This document shows, in pieces, positions 1 to 15,000 of a stretch of DNA of 64,000 nt; position 1 is the first letter of the stretch; every line of letters starts with the position of its first letter. A program made the translations under genes and the position numbers. A model generated the notes under the pieces. It saw nothing but the letters and a program-made list of their open reading frames with translations. It ran no database searches and had not been told where the DNA came from. This DNA is from Siderastrea radians (Eukaryota; Cnidaria; Anthozoa; Scleractinia; Rhizangiidae): positions 1,178,001 to 1,242,000 of the forward strand of contig OZ024896.1 of NCBI GenBank assembly GCA_964017195.1, given 5' to 3'.

Positions 1-3000
1 TGCAGCTGAGAGCGGCAATTAGGTTTTATGGGTCTTGGAATGCCTCAAAATGGGGTTTTTTTCCTAACGATCTCACATATCGCGATTTCTTTGTACTTTT
101 GCACAAAAGGAATCTTTTTCGGATGGTCCCAAAGGGTTTAAATGCATTTGGGACCTTTGTGCATGCAGCTGAGAGCGGCAATTAGCTTTTTTCTGCTTTT
201 TGGGAACAATTCAAGCCCTGAAAAAGTGCAGCATTTCTTAGTATCGCCAAATTCTATAAAAATAGCGGCAAATGCATTGTTTTTTGGTGACGCGACGGGA
301 TCTGAGGTGCTTTTATGCTGGGGCCGTTGCACCAAAATCAGCACTTTTTTGAGGGACCCACCCCACCCCTCTGAAAACGGAAATATCCACCTTATTGACA
401 GAATCGCAGACTTTCTACACAATAAACTTTTTTTTCTGATAGCCCCGAGGGATTTGCATTTTTTGGGGCCTCTGGGGAGCATTTTTAGCGCCCTTGAGCA
501 CGTGCAACACCTTTTTTAGCCTCTGGGAATGCTCCAAAATGGGGTTCTTTCCCTAAGGATCTCACATATCGCGATTTCTTTGTACTTTTGCACAAAAGGA
601 ATTTTTTTCGGATGGTCCCAAAGGGTTTGAATACATTTGGGACCTTTGCGCATGCAGCTGAGAGCGGCAATTAGCTTTTTAGGGTCTGGGAATGCCTCAA
701 AATGGAGTTTTTTCCCTAAGAATGTCACATATCACGATTTCTTTGTACTTTTGCACAAAAGGAACTTTTTTCGGATGGTCCCAAAGGGTTTGAATGCATT
801 TGGGACCTTTGCGCATGCAGCTGAGAGCGGCAATTAGCTTTTTAGGGTCTGGGAATGCCTCAAAATGGGGTTTTTTCCCTAAGGATCTCACATATCGCGA
901 TTTCTTTGTACTTTTGCACAAAAGGAATTTTTTCGGATGGTCCCAAAGGGATTGAATGCCAATGGGACCTTTGCGCATGCAGCTGAGAGCGGCAATTAGC
1001 TTTTTTCTGCTTTTTGGGACCAATTCAAGCCCTGAAAAAGTGCAGCATTTTTTTAGTATCGCCAAATTCTATAAAAATAGCGCCAAATGCATTGCTTTTT
1101 GGTGCCGCAACAGGATCTGAGGTGCTTTTATGCTGGGGCCGTTGCACCAAAATCAGCACTTTTTTGAGGGACCCACCCCACCCCTCTGAAAACGGAAATA
1201 TCCACCTTATCGACAGAATCGCAGACTTTCTACACAATAAACTTTTTTTTCTGATAGCCCCGAGGGATTTGCATTTTTTGGGGCCTCTGGGGAGCATTTT
1301 TAGCGCACCTGAGCACGTACAACACCTTTTTTAGCCTCTGGGAATGCTCCAAAATGGGGTTTTTTCCCTAAGGATCTCACATATCGCGATTTCTTTGTAC
1401 TTTTGCACAAAAGGAATTTTTTTCGGATGGTCCCAAAGGGTTTGAATGCATTTGGGACCTTTGCGCATGCCGCTGAGAGCGGCAATTAGCTTTTGAGGGT
1501 CTGGGAATGCCTCAAAATGGGGTTTTTCCCTAATTATCTCACATATCGCGATTTCTTTGTACTTTGGCACAAAAGGAATTTTTTTCGGATGGTCCTCAAG
1601 GGTTTGAATGCATTTGGGACCTTTGCGCATGCAGCTGAGAGCGGCAATTAGCTTTTTTCTGCTTTTTGGGACCAATTCAAGCCCTGAAAAGGTGCAGCAT
1701 TTTTTAGTATCGCCAAATTCTATAAAAATAGCGCCAAATGCATTGTTTTTTGGTGCCGCAACGGGATCTGAGGTGCTTTTATGCTGGGGCCGTTGCACCA
1801 AAATCAGCACTTTTTTGAGGGACCCACCCCACCCCTCTGAAAACGGAAATATCCACCTTATCGACAGAATCGCAGACTTTCTACACAATAAACTTTTTTT
1901 TCTGATAGCCCCGAGGGATTTGCATTTTTTGGGGCCTCTGGGAGCATTTTTAGCGCACCTGAGCACGTGCAACACCTTTCTTAGCCTCTGGGATTGCTCC
2001 AAAATGGGGTTTTTTCCCTAAGGATTTCACATATCGCGATTTCTTTGTACTTTTGCACAAAAGGAATTTTTTTCGCATGGTCCCAAAGGGTTTGAATGCA
2101 TTTGGGACCTTTGCGCATGCAGCTGAGAGCGGCAATCAGCTTCTTAGAGTCTGGGAATGCCTCAAAATGGGGCTTTTTCCCTAAGGATCTCACATATCGC
2201 GATTTCTTTGTACTTTTGCACAAAAGGAATTTGTTTCGGATGGTCCCAAAGGGTTTGAATGCATTTGCGACCTTTGCTCATGCAGCTGAGAGCAGCAATT
2301 AGCTTTTTAGGGTCTAAGAATGCCTCAAAATGGGGTTTTGTCCCTAAGGATGTCAGATATCGCGATTTCTTTGTACTTTCGCACAAAAGGAATTTTTTTC
2401 GGATGGTCCTAAAGGGCTTGAACACATTTGGCACCTTTGCGCATGCAGCTGAGAGCGGCAATTAGCTTTTTTCTGCTTTTTGGGACCAATTCAAGCCCTG
2501 AAAAGGTGCAGCATTTTTTAGTATCGCCAAATTCTATAAAAATAGCGCCAATGCATTGTTTTTTGGTGCCGCAAAGGGATCTGAGGTGCCTTTATGCTGG
2601 GGCCGTTGCACCAAAATCAGCACTTTCTTGAGGGACCCACCCCACCCCTCTGAAAACGGAAATATCCACCTTATCGGCAGAATCGCAGACTTTCTAGACA
2701 ATAAATTTTTTTTTCTGATAGCCCCGAGGGATTTGCATTTTTTGGGGCCTCTGGGGAGCATTTTTAGCGCACCTGAGCACGTGCAACACCTTTTTTAGCC
2801 TCTGGGAATGCTTCAAAATGGGGTCTTTTCCCTAAGGATCTCACATATTGCGATTTCTTTGTACTTTTGCACAAAAGGAATTTTTTTCGGATGCTCCCAA
2901 ACGGTTTGAATGCATTTGGGACCTTTGCGCATGCCGCTGAGAGCAGTAATTAGCTTTTTAGGGTCTGGGAATGCCTCAAAAGGGGGTTTTTCCCTAAGGA

Positions 3001-6000
3001 TCTCACATATCGCGATTTCTTTGTACTTTTGCACAAAAGGAATTTTTTTCGGATGGTCCCAAGGGGTTTGAATGCATTTGGGACCTTTGCGCATGCAGGT
3101 GAGAGCGGCAATTAGCTTTTGAGGGTCTTGGAATGCCTCAAAATAGGGTTTTTTCCCTAAGGATCTCACATATCGCGATTTCTTTGTACTTTTGCACAAA
3201 AGGAATTTTTTCGGATGGTCCCAAAGGGTTTGAATGCATTTGGGACCTTTGCGCATGCAGCTCAGAGCGGCTATTAGCTTTTTCCTGGTTTTTGGGACCA
3301 ATTCAAGCCCTGAAAAAGTTCAGCATTTTTTAGTATCGCTAAATTCTATAAAAATAGCGCCAAATGAATGTTTTTTGGTGCCGCAACGGGATCTGAGGTG
3401 CTTTTATGCTGGGGCCGTTGCACCAAAATCAGCACTTTTTTGAGGGACCCACCCCACCCCTCTGAAAACGGAAATATCCACCTTATCGACAGAATCGCAG
3501 ACTTTCTACACAATAAACTTTTTTTCTGATAGCCCCGAGGGATTTGCATTTTTTTGGGCCTCTGGGGAGCATTTTTAGCGCACCTGAGCACTTGCAACAC
3601 CTTTTTTAGCCTCTGGGAATGCTCCAAAATGGGGTTTTTTCCCTAAGGATCTCACATATCGCGATTTCTTTGTACTTTTGCACAAAAGGAATTTTTTTCG
3701 GATGGTCCCAAAGGGTTTGAATGCATTTGGGACCTTTGGGCATGCAGCTGAGAGCGGCAATTAGCTTTTTAGGGTCTGGGAATGCCTCAAAATGGGGTTT
3801 ATTCCCTAAGGATCTCACATATCGCGATTTCTTTGTACTTTTGCACAAAAGGAATTTTTTTCGGATGGTCCCAAAGGGTTTGAATGCATTTGGGACCTTT
3901 GGGCATGCAGCTGAGAGCGGCAATTAGCTTTTTAGGGTCTGGGAATGCCTCAAAATGGGGTTTATTCCCTAAGGATCTCACATATCGCGATTTCTTTGTA
4001 CTTTTGCACAAAAGGAATTTTTTCGGATGGTCCCAAAGGGTTTGAATGCATTTGGGACCTTTGCGCATGCAGCTGAGAGCGGCAATGAGCTTTTTTCTGC
4101 TTTTTGGGACCAATTCAAGCCCTGAAAAAGTGCAGCATATTTAAGTATCGCCAAATTCTATAAACATAGCATCAAATGCATTTTTTTTTGGTGCCGCAAC
4201 GGGATCTGAGGTGCTTTTATGCTGGGGCCGTTGCACCAAAATCAGCACTTTTTTGAGGGACCCACCCCTTCCCTCTGAAAACGGAAATATCCACCTTATC
4301 GAAAGAATCGCAGACTTTCTACACAATAAACTTTTTTTTCTGATAGCCCCGAGGGATTTGCATTTTTTGGGGCCTCTGGGGAGCATTTTTAGCGCACCTG
4401 AGCACGTGCAACACCTTTTTTAGCCTCTGGGAATGCTCCAAAATGGGGATTTTTCCCTAAGGATCTCACATATCGCGATTTCTTTGAACTTTTGCACAAA
4501 AGGAAATTTTTTCGGATGGTCCCAAAGGGTTTGAATGCATTTGGGACCTTTGCGCATGCAGCTGAGAGCGGCAATTAGCTTTTTAGGATCTGGGAATGCC
4601 TCAAAATGGGTTTTTTTTCCTAAGGATCTCACATATCGTGATTTCTTTGTACTTTTGCACAATAGGAATTTTTTTCGGATGGTCCCAAAGGGTTTGAATG
4701 CGTTTGGAACCTTTGCGCATGCAGCTGAGAGCGGAAATTAGCTTTTTTCTGCTTTTTGGGACCAATGCAAGCCCTGAAAAAGTGCAGCATTTTTTAGTAT
4801 CGCCACATTCTATAAACATAGCGCGAAATGCATTTTTTTTTTGGTGCCGCAACGGGATCTGAGGTGCTTTAATGCTGGGGCCGTTGCACCAAAATCAGCA
4901 CTTTTTTGAGGGACCCACCCCTTCCCTCTGAAAACGGAAATATCCACCTTATCGAAAGAATCGCAGACTTTCTACACAATAAGCTTTTTTTTCTGATAGC
5001 CCCGAGGGATTTGCATTTCTTGGGGCCTCATGGGAGCATTTTTAGCGCACCTGAGCACGTGCAACACTTTTTTAGCCTCTGGGAATGCTCCAAAATGGGG
5101 TTTTTTCCCTAAGGATCTCACATATCGCGATTTCTTTGTACTTTTGCACAAAAGGAATTTTTTTCGGATGGTCTGAAGGGGTTTGAATGTATTTGGGACC
5201 TTTGCGCATATAGCAGAGAGCGGCAATTAGCTTTTTAGGGTCTGGGAATGCCTCAAAATGGGGTTTTTTCCCTAAGGATCTCACATATCGCGATTTCTTT
5301 GTACTTTTGCACAAAATATAAACCTTATCGACAGAATCGCAGACTTTCTACGCAATAAACTTTTTTTTCTGATAGCCCCAAGGGATTTGCACTTTTTGGG
5401 GCCTCTGGGGTGCGTTTTTAGCGCACCTAAACACGTGCAACATCTTTTTTTAGCCTCTGGGAATGCTCCAAAATGGGGTTTTTTCCCTAAGGATCTCACT
5501 TATCGCGATTTCTTTGTACTTTTGCACAAAAGGAATTTTTTTCGGATAGTCCCAAGGGGTTTGAATGCATTTGGGACCTTTGCGCATGCAGGAGAGAGCG
5601 GCAATTAGCTTTTTAGGGTCTGGGAATGCCTCAAAATGGGGTTTTCTCCCTAAGGATCTCACATATCGCGATTTCTTTGTACTTGTGCACAAAAGGAATT
5701 TTTTTCGGATGGTCGCAAAGGGTTTGAATGCATTTCGGACCTTTGCGCATGCAGCTGAGAGCGGCAATTAGCTTTTTTCTGCTTTTTGGGACCAATTCAA
5801 GCCCTGAAAAAGTGCAGCATTTTTTAGTATCACCAAATTCTATAAAAATAGCGCCAAATGCATTGTTTTTTGGTGTAGCAACGGGATCTGAGGTGCTTTT
5901 ATGCTGGGGCCGTTGCACCAAAATCAGCACTTTTTTGAGGGACCCAACCCAGCCCTCTGAAAACGGAAATATCCACCTTATCGACAGAATCGCAGACTTT

Positions 6001-9000
6001 CTACACAATAAACTTTTTTTTCTGATACCCCCGAGGGATTTGCATTTTTTGGGGCCTCTGGGGAGCATTTTTAGCGCACCTGAGCACGTGCAACACCGTT
6101 TTTAGCCTCTGGGAAAGCTCCAAAATGGGGTTTTTTCCCTAAGGATCTCACATATCGCGATTTCTTTGTACTTTTGCACAAAAGGAATTTTTTTCGGATG
6201 GTCCCAAGGGGTTTGAATGCATTTGGGACCTTTGCGCATGCCGCTGAGAGCGGCAATTAGCTTTTAAAGGTCTGGGAATGCCTCAAAATGGGGTTTTTCC
6301 CTAAGGATCTCACATATCGCGATTTCTTTGTACTTTTGCACAAAAGGAATTTTTTTCGGATGGTCCCAAAGGGTTTGAATGCATTTGGGACCTTTGCCCA
6401 TGCAGCTGAGAGCGGCAATCAGCTTTTTAGGGTCTGGGAATGCCTCAAAATGGAGTTTTTTCCCTAAGGATGTCACATATCGCGATTTCTTTGTACTTTT
6501 GCACAAATGGAATTTTTTTCGGATGGTCCCAAAGGGTTTGAATGCATTTGGGACCCTTGCGCATGCAGCTGAGAGCGGCAATTAGGTTTTATGGGTCTTG
6601 GAATGCCTCAAAATGGGGTTTTTTTCCTAACGATCTCACATATCGCGATTTCTTTGTAGTTTTGCACAAAAGGAATTTTTTTCGGATGGTCCCAAAGGGT
6701 TTAAATGCATTTGCGACCTTTGCGCATGCAGCTGAGAGCGGCAATTAGCTTTTTTCTGCTTTTTGGGAACAATTCAAGCCCTGAAAAAGTGCAGCATTTC
6801 TTAGTATCGCCAAATTCTATAAAAATAGCGCCAAATGCATTGTTTTTTGGTGCCGCAACGGGATCTGAGGTGCTTTAATGCTGGGGCCGTTGCACCAAAA
6901 TAAGCACTTTTTTGAGGGACCCACCCCAGCCCTCTGAAAACGGAAATATCCACCTTATCGACAGAATCGCAGACTTTCTACACAATAAACTTTTTTTTCT
7001 GATAGCCCCGAGGGATTTGCATTTTTTGGCGCCTCTGGGGAGCATTTTTAGCGCCCTTGAGCACGTGCAACACCTTTTTTAGCCTCTGGGAATGCTCCAA
7101 AATGGGGTTTTTTCCCTAAGGATCTCACATATCGCGATTTCTTTGTACTTTTGCACAAAAGGAATTTTTTTCGGATGGTCCCAAAGGGTTTGAATGCATT
7201 TGGGACCTTTGCGCATGCAGCTGAGAGCGGCAATTAGCTTTTTAGGGTCTGGGAATGCCTCAAAATGGAGTTTTTTCCCTAAGGATGTCACATATCGCGA
7301 TTTCTTTGTACTTTTGCACAAAAGGAATTTTTTTCGGATGGTCCCAAAGGGTTTGAATGCATTTGGGACCTTTGCGCATGCAGCTGAGAGCGGCAATTAG
7401 CTTTTTAGGGTCTGGGAATGCCTCAAAATGGGGTTTTTTCCCTAAGGATCTAACATATCGCGATTTCTTTGTACTTTTGCACAAAAGGAATTTTTTCGGA
7501 TCGTCCCAAAGGGTTTGAATGCATTTGGGACCTTTGTGCATGCAGCTGAGAGCGGCAATTAGCTTTTTTCTGCTTTTTGGGACCAATTCAAGCCCTGAAA
7601 AAGTGCAGCATTTTTTAGTATCGCCAAATTCTATAAAGATAGCGCCAAATGCATTGTTTTCTGGCGCTGCAACGGGATTTGAGGTGCTTTTATGCCGGGG
7701 ACGTTGCACCAAAATCAGCAGTTTTTTGAGGGACCCACCCCACCCCTCTGAAAACGGAAATATCCACCTTATCGACAGAATCGCAGACTTTCTACACAAT
7801 AAACTTTTTTTTCTGATAGCCCCGAGGGATTTGCATTTTTTGGGGCCTCTGGGGAGTATTTTTAGCGCACCTGAGCACGTGCAACACCTTTCTTAGCCTC
7901 TGGGAATGCTCCAAAATGGGGTTTTTTCCCTAAGGATCTCACATATCGCGATTTCTTTGTACTTTTGCACAAAAGTAATTTTTTTTGGATGGTCCCAAGG
8001 GGTTTGAATGCATTTGGGACCTTTGCGCATGCCCCTGAGAGCGGGTATTAGCTTTTTAGGGTCTGGGAATGCCTCAAAATGGGGTTTTTCAATAAGGATC
8101 TCACATATCGCGATTTCTTTGTACTTTGGCACAAAAGGAATTTTTTTCGGATGGTCCTAAAGGGTTTGAATGCACTTGGGACCTTTGCGCATGCAGCTGA
8201 GAGCGGCAATTAGCTTTTTTCTGCTTTTTGGGACCAATTCAAGCCCTGAAAAAGTGCAGCATTTTTTAGTATCGCCAAATTCTAAAAAAATAGCGCCAAA
8301 TGCATTGTTTTTTGGTGCCGCAAAGGGATCTAAGGTGCTTTTATGCTGGGGCCGTTGCACCAAAATCACCACTTTCTTGAGGGACCCACCACACCCCTCT
8401 GAAAACGGAAATATCCACCTTATCGACAGAATCGCAGACTTTCTACACAATAAACCTTTTTTTCTGATAGCCCCGAGGGATTTGCATTTTTTGGGGCCTC
8501 TGGGGAGCATTTTTAGCGCACCTGAGCACGTGCAACACCTTTTTTAGCCTCTGGGAATGCTTCAAAATGGGGTCTATTCCCTAAGGATCTCACATATCGC
8601 GATTTCTTTGTACTTTTGCACAAAAGGAATTTTTTTCGGATGGTCTCAAGGGGTTTGAATGCATTTGGGACCTTTGCACATGCAGCTGAGAGCGGCAATT
8701 AGCTTTTTAGGGTCTGGGAATGCCTCAAAATGGGGTTTTTTCCCTAAGGATCTAACATATCGCGATTTCTTTGTACTTTTGCACAAAAGGAATTTTTTCG
8801 GATCGTCCCAAAGGGTTTGAATGCATTTGGGACCTTTGCGCATGCAGCTGAGAGCGGCAATTAGCTTTTTTCTGCTTTTTGGGACCAATTCAAGCCCTGA
8901 AAAAGTGCAGCATTTTTTAGTATCGCCAAATTCTATAAAAATAGCACCAAATGCATTGTTTTTTGGTGCCGCAACGGGATCTGAGGTGCTTTTATGCTGG

Positions 9001-12000
9001 GGCCGTTGCACCAAAATCAGCACTTTTTTGAGGGACCCACCCCACCCCTCTGAAAACGGAAATATCCACCTTATCGACAGAATCGCAGACTTTCTACACA
9101 GTAACCTTTTTTTCTGATAGCCCCGAGCAATTGGCATTTTTTGGGGCCTCTGGGGAGCATTTTTAGCGCACCTGAGCACGTGCAACACCTTTTTTAGCTT
9201 CTTGGAATGCTCCAAAATGCGGTTTTTTCCCTAAGGATCTCACATATCGCGATTTCTTTGTACTTTTCCACAAAAGGAATTTTTTCGGATGGTCCCAAAG
9301 GGTTTGAATGCATTTGGGACCTTTGCGCATGCAGCTGAGAGCGGCAATTAGCTTTTTTCTGCTTTTTGGGACCAATTTAAGCCCTGAAAAAGTGCAGCAT
9401 TTTTTAGTATCGCCAAATTCTATAAAAATAGCGCCAAATGCATTGTTTTTTGGTGCCGCAACGGGATCTGAGGTGCTTTTATGCTGGGGCCGTTGCACCA
9501 AAATCAGCACTTTTTTTAGGGACCCACCCCACCCCTCTGAAAACGGAAATATCCGCCTTATCGACAGAATCGCAGACTTTCTACACAAGAAAATTTTTTT
9601 TCTGAAAGCCCCGAGGGATTTGCATTTTTGCGGGCCTCTGGGGAGCATTTTTAGCGCACCTGAGAACGTGGAACACCTTTTTTAGCCTCTGGGAATAATC
9701 CAAAATGGGGTTTTTTCCCTAAGGATCTCACATATCGCGATTTCTTTGTACTTTTCCACAAAAACAATTTTTTTTTGGATGGTCCCAAAGGGTTTGAATG
9801 CATTTGGGACCTTTGCGCATGCAGCTGAGAGCGGCAATTAGCTTTTTTCTGCTTATTGGGACCAATTCAAGCCCTGAAAAAGTGCAGCATTTTTTAGTAT
9901 CGCTAAATTCTATAAAAATAGCGCCAAATGCATTGTTTTTTGGTGCTGCAATGGGACCTGAGGTGCTTTTATGCTGGGGCCGTTGCACCAAAATCAGCAC
10001 TTTTTTGAGGGACCCACCCCTTCCCTCTGAAAACGGAAATATCCACCTTATCGACAGAATCGCAGACTTTTTTACACAAGAAACTTTTTTTTCTGATAGC
10101 CCCGAGGGATTTGCATTTTTTGGGGCCTCTGGGGAGTATTTTTAGCGCACCTGAGCACGTGCAACACCTTTTTTAGCCTCTGGGAATGCTCCAAAATGGG
10201 GTTTTTTCCCTAAGGATCTCACATATCGCGATTTCTTTGTACTTTTGCACAAAAGGAATTTTTTTTAGATGGTCCCAAGGGGTTTGAATGCATTTGGGAC
10301 CTTTGCGCATGCCCCTTAGAGCGGCAATTAGCTTTTTAGGGTCTGGGAATGCCTCAAAATGGGCTTTTTCAATAAGGATCTCACATATCGCGATTTCTTT
10401 GTACTTTGGCACAAAAGGAATTTTTTCGGATGGTCCTAAAGGGTTTGAATGCATTTGGGACCTTTGCGCATGCAGCTGAGAGCGGCAATTAGCTTTTTTC
10501 TGTTTTTTGGGACCAATTCAAGCCCTGAAAAAGTGCAGCATTTTTTAGTATCGCCAAATTCTATAAAAATAGCGCCAAATGCATTGTTTTTTGGTGCCGC
10601 AAAGGGATCTGAGGTGCTTTTATGCTGGGGCCGTTGCACCAAAATCAGCACTTTCTTGAGGGACCCACCCCACCCCTCTGAAAACGGAAATATCCACCTT
10701 ATCGACAGAATCGCAGACTTTCTACACAATAAACTTTTTTTCTGATAGCCCCGAGGGATTTGCATTTTTTGGGGCCTCTGGGGAGCATTTTTAGCGCACC
10801 TGAGCACGTGCAACACCTTTTTTAGCCTCTGGGAATGCTTCAAAATGGGGTCTATTCCCTAAGGATCTCACATATCGCGATTTCTTTGTACTTTTGCACA
10901 AAAGGAATTTTTTTCGGATGGTCCCAAGGGGTTTGAATGCATTTGGGACCTTTGCACATGCAGCTGAGAGCGGCAATTAGCTTTTTAGGATCTGGGAATG
11001 CCTCAAAATGGGGTTTTTTCCCTAAGGATCTCACATATCGCGATTTCTTTGTACTTTTGCACAAAAGGAATTTTTTTCGGATGGTCCCAAAGGGTTTGAA
11101 TGCATTTGGGGCCTTTGCGCATGCAGCTGAGAGCGGCAATTAGCTTTTTTCTGCTTTTTGGGACCAATTCAAGCCCTGAAAAGGTGCAGCATTTTTTAGT
11201 ATCGCCAAATTCTATGAAAATAGCGCCAAATGCATTGTTTTTTGGTGCCGCAAAGGGATCTGAGGTGCTTTTATGCTGGGGCCGTTGCACCAAAATCAGC
11301 ACTTTCTTGAGGGACCCACCCCACCCCTCTGAAAACGGAAATATCCACCTTATCGACAGAATCGCAGACTTTCTACACAATAAATGTTTTTCTGATAGCC
11401 CCGAGGGATTTGCATTTTTTGGGGCCTCTGGGGAGCATTTTTAGCGCACCTGAGCACGCGCAACACCTTTTTTAGCTTCTGGGAATGCTCCAAACTGGGG
11501 TTTTTTCCCTAAGGATCTCACATATCGCGATTTCTTAGTACTTTTGCACAAAAGGAATTTTTTTCGGATGGTCCCAAAGGGTTTGAATGCATTTGGGACC
11601 TTTGCGCATGCAGCTTAGAGCGGCAATTAGCTGTGTTCTGCTTTTTGGGACCAATTCAAGCCCTGAAAAAGTGCAGCATTTTTTAGTATCGCCAAATTCT
11701 ATAAAAATAGCACCAAACGCATTGTTTTTTGGTGCCGCAACGGGATCTGAGGTGCTTTTATGCTGGGGCCGTTGCACCAAAATCAGCACTTTTTTGAGGG
11801 ACCCACCCCACCCCTCTGAAAACGGAAATATCCACCTTATCGACAGAATCGCAGACTTTCTACACAGTAACCTTTTTTTCTGATAGCCCCGAGCAATTGG
11901 CATTTTTTGGGGCCTCTGGGGAGCATTTTTAGCGCACCTGAGCACGTGCAACACCTTTCTTAGCCTCTTGGAATGCTCCAAAATGCGGTTTTTTCGCTAA

Positions 12001-15000
12001 GGATCTCACATATCGCGATTTCTTTGTACTTTTGCACCAAAGGAATTTTTTTCGGATGGTCCCAAAGGGTTTGAATGCATTTGGGACCTTTGCGCATGCA
12101 GCTGAGAGCGGCAATTAGCTGTGTTCTTCTTTTTGGGACCAATTCAAGCCCTGAGAAAGTGTAGCATTTTTTAGTATGGCCAAATTCTATAAAAATACCG
12201 CCAAATGAATTGTTTTTTGGTGCCGCAACGGGGTCTGAGCTGCTTTTATGCTGGGGCCATTGCACCAAAATCAGCACTTTTTTGAGGGACCCACCCCACC
12301 CCTCTGAAAACGTAAATATCCACCTTATCGACAGAATCGCAGACTTTCTACACAATAAACTTTTTTTTCTGATAGCCCCGAGGGATTTGCATTTTTTGGG
12401 GCCTCTGGGGAGCATTTTTAGCGGACGTTAGCACGTGCAACACCTTTTTTAGCCTCTGGGAATGCTCAGAAATGGGGTTTTTTTCCCTAAGGATCTCACA
12501 TATCGCGATTTCTTTGTATTTTTGCACAAAAGGAATTTTTTCGGATGGTCCCAAAGGGTTTGAATGCATTTGGGACCTTTGCGCATGCAGCTGAGAGCGG
12601 CAATTAGCTTTTTTCTGCTTTTTAGGACCAATTCAAGCCTTGAAAAAATGCAGCATTTTTTAGTATGGCCAAATTCTATAAAAATAGCGCCAAATGCATT
12701 GCTTTTTGGTGCTGCAACAGGATCTGAGGTGCTTTTATGCTGGGGCCGTTGCACGAAAATCAGCACTTTCTTAAGGGACCCACCCCACCCCTCTGAAAAC
12801 GGAAATATCCACCTTATCGACAGAATCGCAGACTTTCTACACAATAAACTTTTTTTTCTGATAGCCCCAAGGGGTTTGCATTTTTTGGGGCCTCTGGGGA
12901 GCATTTTTAGCGCACCTGAGCACGTGCAACACCTTTTTTAGCCTCTGGGAATGCCTCAAAATGGGGTTTTTTCCCTAAGGATCTCACATATCGCGATTTC
13001 TTTGTACTTTTGCACAAAAGGAATTTTTTTCGGATGGTCCCAAAGGGTTTGAATGCATTTGGGACCTTTGCGCATGCAGCTTAGAGCGGCAATTAGCTTT
13101 TTTCTGCTTTTTGGGACCAATTCAAGCCCTGAAAAAGTGCAGCATTTTTTAGTATCGCCAAATTCTATAAACATAGCGCCAAATGCATTGTTTTTTGGTG
13201 CCGCAAAGGGATCTGAGGTGCTTTAATGCTGGGGCCGTTGCACCAAAATCAGCACTTTTTTGAGGGACCCACCCCACCCCTCTGAAAACGGAAATATCCA
13301 CCTTATCGACAGAATCGCAGACTTTCTACACAATAAACTTTTTTTTCTGATAGCCCCGAGGGATTTGCATTTTTTGGGGCCTCTGGGGAGCATTTTTAGC
13401 GCACCTGAGCACGTGCAACACCTTTCTTAGCCTCTGGGAATGCCTCAAAATGGGTTTTTTTCCCTAAGGATCTCACATATCTCGATTTCTTAGTACTTTT
13501 GCACAAAAGGAATTTTTTTCGGATGGTCCCAAAGGGTTTGAATGCATTTGGGACCTTTGCGCATGCAGCTTAGAGCGGCAATTAGCTGTGTTCTGCTTTT
13601 TGGGACCAATTCAAGCCCTGAAAAAGTGCAGCATTTTTTAGTATCGCCAAATTCTATAAAAATAGCACCAAATGCATTGTTTTTTGGTGCCGCAACGGGA
13701 TCTGAGGTGCTTTTATGCTGGGGCCGTTGCACCAAAATCAGCACTTTTTTGAGGGACCCACCCCACCCCTCTGAAAACGGAAATATCCACCTTATCGACA
13801 GAATCGCAGACTTTCTACACAATAAACTTTTTTTTCTGATAGCCCCGAGGGATTTGCATTTTTTGGGGCCTCTGGGGAGCATTTTTAGCGCACCTGAGCA
13901 CGTGCAACACCTTTTTTAGCCTCTGGGAATGCCTCAAAATGGGTTTTTTTCCCTAAGGCTCTCACATATCTCGATTTCTTAGTACTTTTGCACAAAAGGA
14001 ATTTTTTTCGGATGGTCCCAAAGGGTTTGAATGCATTTGGGACCTTTGCGCATGCAGCTTAGAGCGGCAATTAGCTGTGTTCTGCTTTTTGGGACCAATT
14101 CAAGCCCTGAAAAAGGGCAGCATTTTTTAGTATCGCCAAATTCTATAAAAATAGCACCAAATGCATTGTTTTTTGGTGCCGCAACGGGATCTGAGGTGCT
14201 TTTATGCTGGGGCCGTTGCACCAAAATCAGCACTTTTTTGAGGGACCCACCCCACCCCTCTGAAAACGGAAATATCCACCTTATCGACAGAATCGCAGAC
14301 TTTCTACACAATAAACTTTTTTTTCTGATAGCCCCGAGGGATTTGCATTTTTTGGGGCCTCTGGGGAGCATTTTTAGCGCACGTTAGCACGTGCAACACC
14401 TTTTTTAGCCTCTGGGAATGCTCAGAAATGGGGTTTTTTTCCCTAAGGATCTCACATATCGCGATTTCTTTGTATTTTTGCACAAAAGGAATTTTTTCGG
14501 ATGGTCCCAAAGGGTTTGAATGCATTTGGGACCTTTGCGCATGCAGCTGAGAGCGGCAATTAGCTTTTTTCTGCTTTTTAGGACCAATTCAAGCCTTGAA
14601 AAAATGCAGCATTTTTTAGTATGGCCAAATTCTATAAAAATAGCGCCAAATGCATTGCCTTTTGGTGCTGCAACAGGATCTGAGGTGCTTTTATGCTGGG
14701 GCCGTTGCACGAAAATCAGCACTTTCTTAAGGGACCCACCCCACCCCTCTGAAAACGGAAATATCCACCTTATCGACAGAATCGCAGACTTTCTACACAA
14801 TAAACTTTTTTTTCTGATAGCCCCAAGGGGTTTGCATTTTTTGGGGCCTCTGGGGAGCATTTTTAGCGCACCTGAGCACGTGCAACACCTTTTTTAGACT
14901 CTGGGAATGCCTCAAAATGCGGTTTTTTCCCTAAGGATCTCACATATCGCGATTTCTTTGTACTTTTGCACAAAAGGAATTTTTTTAGGATGGTCCCAAA

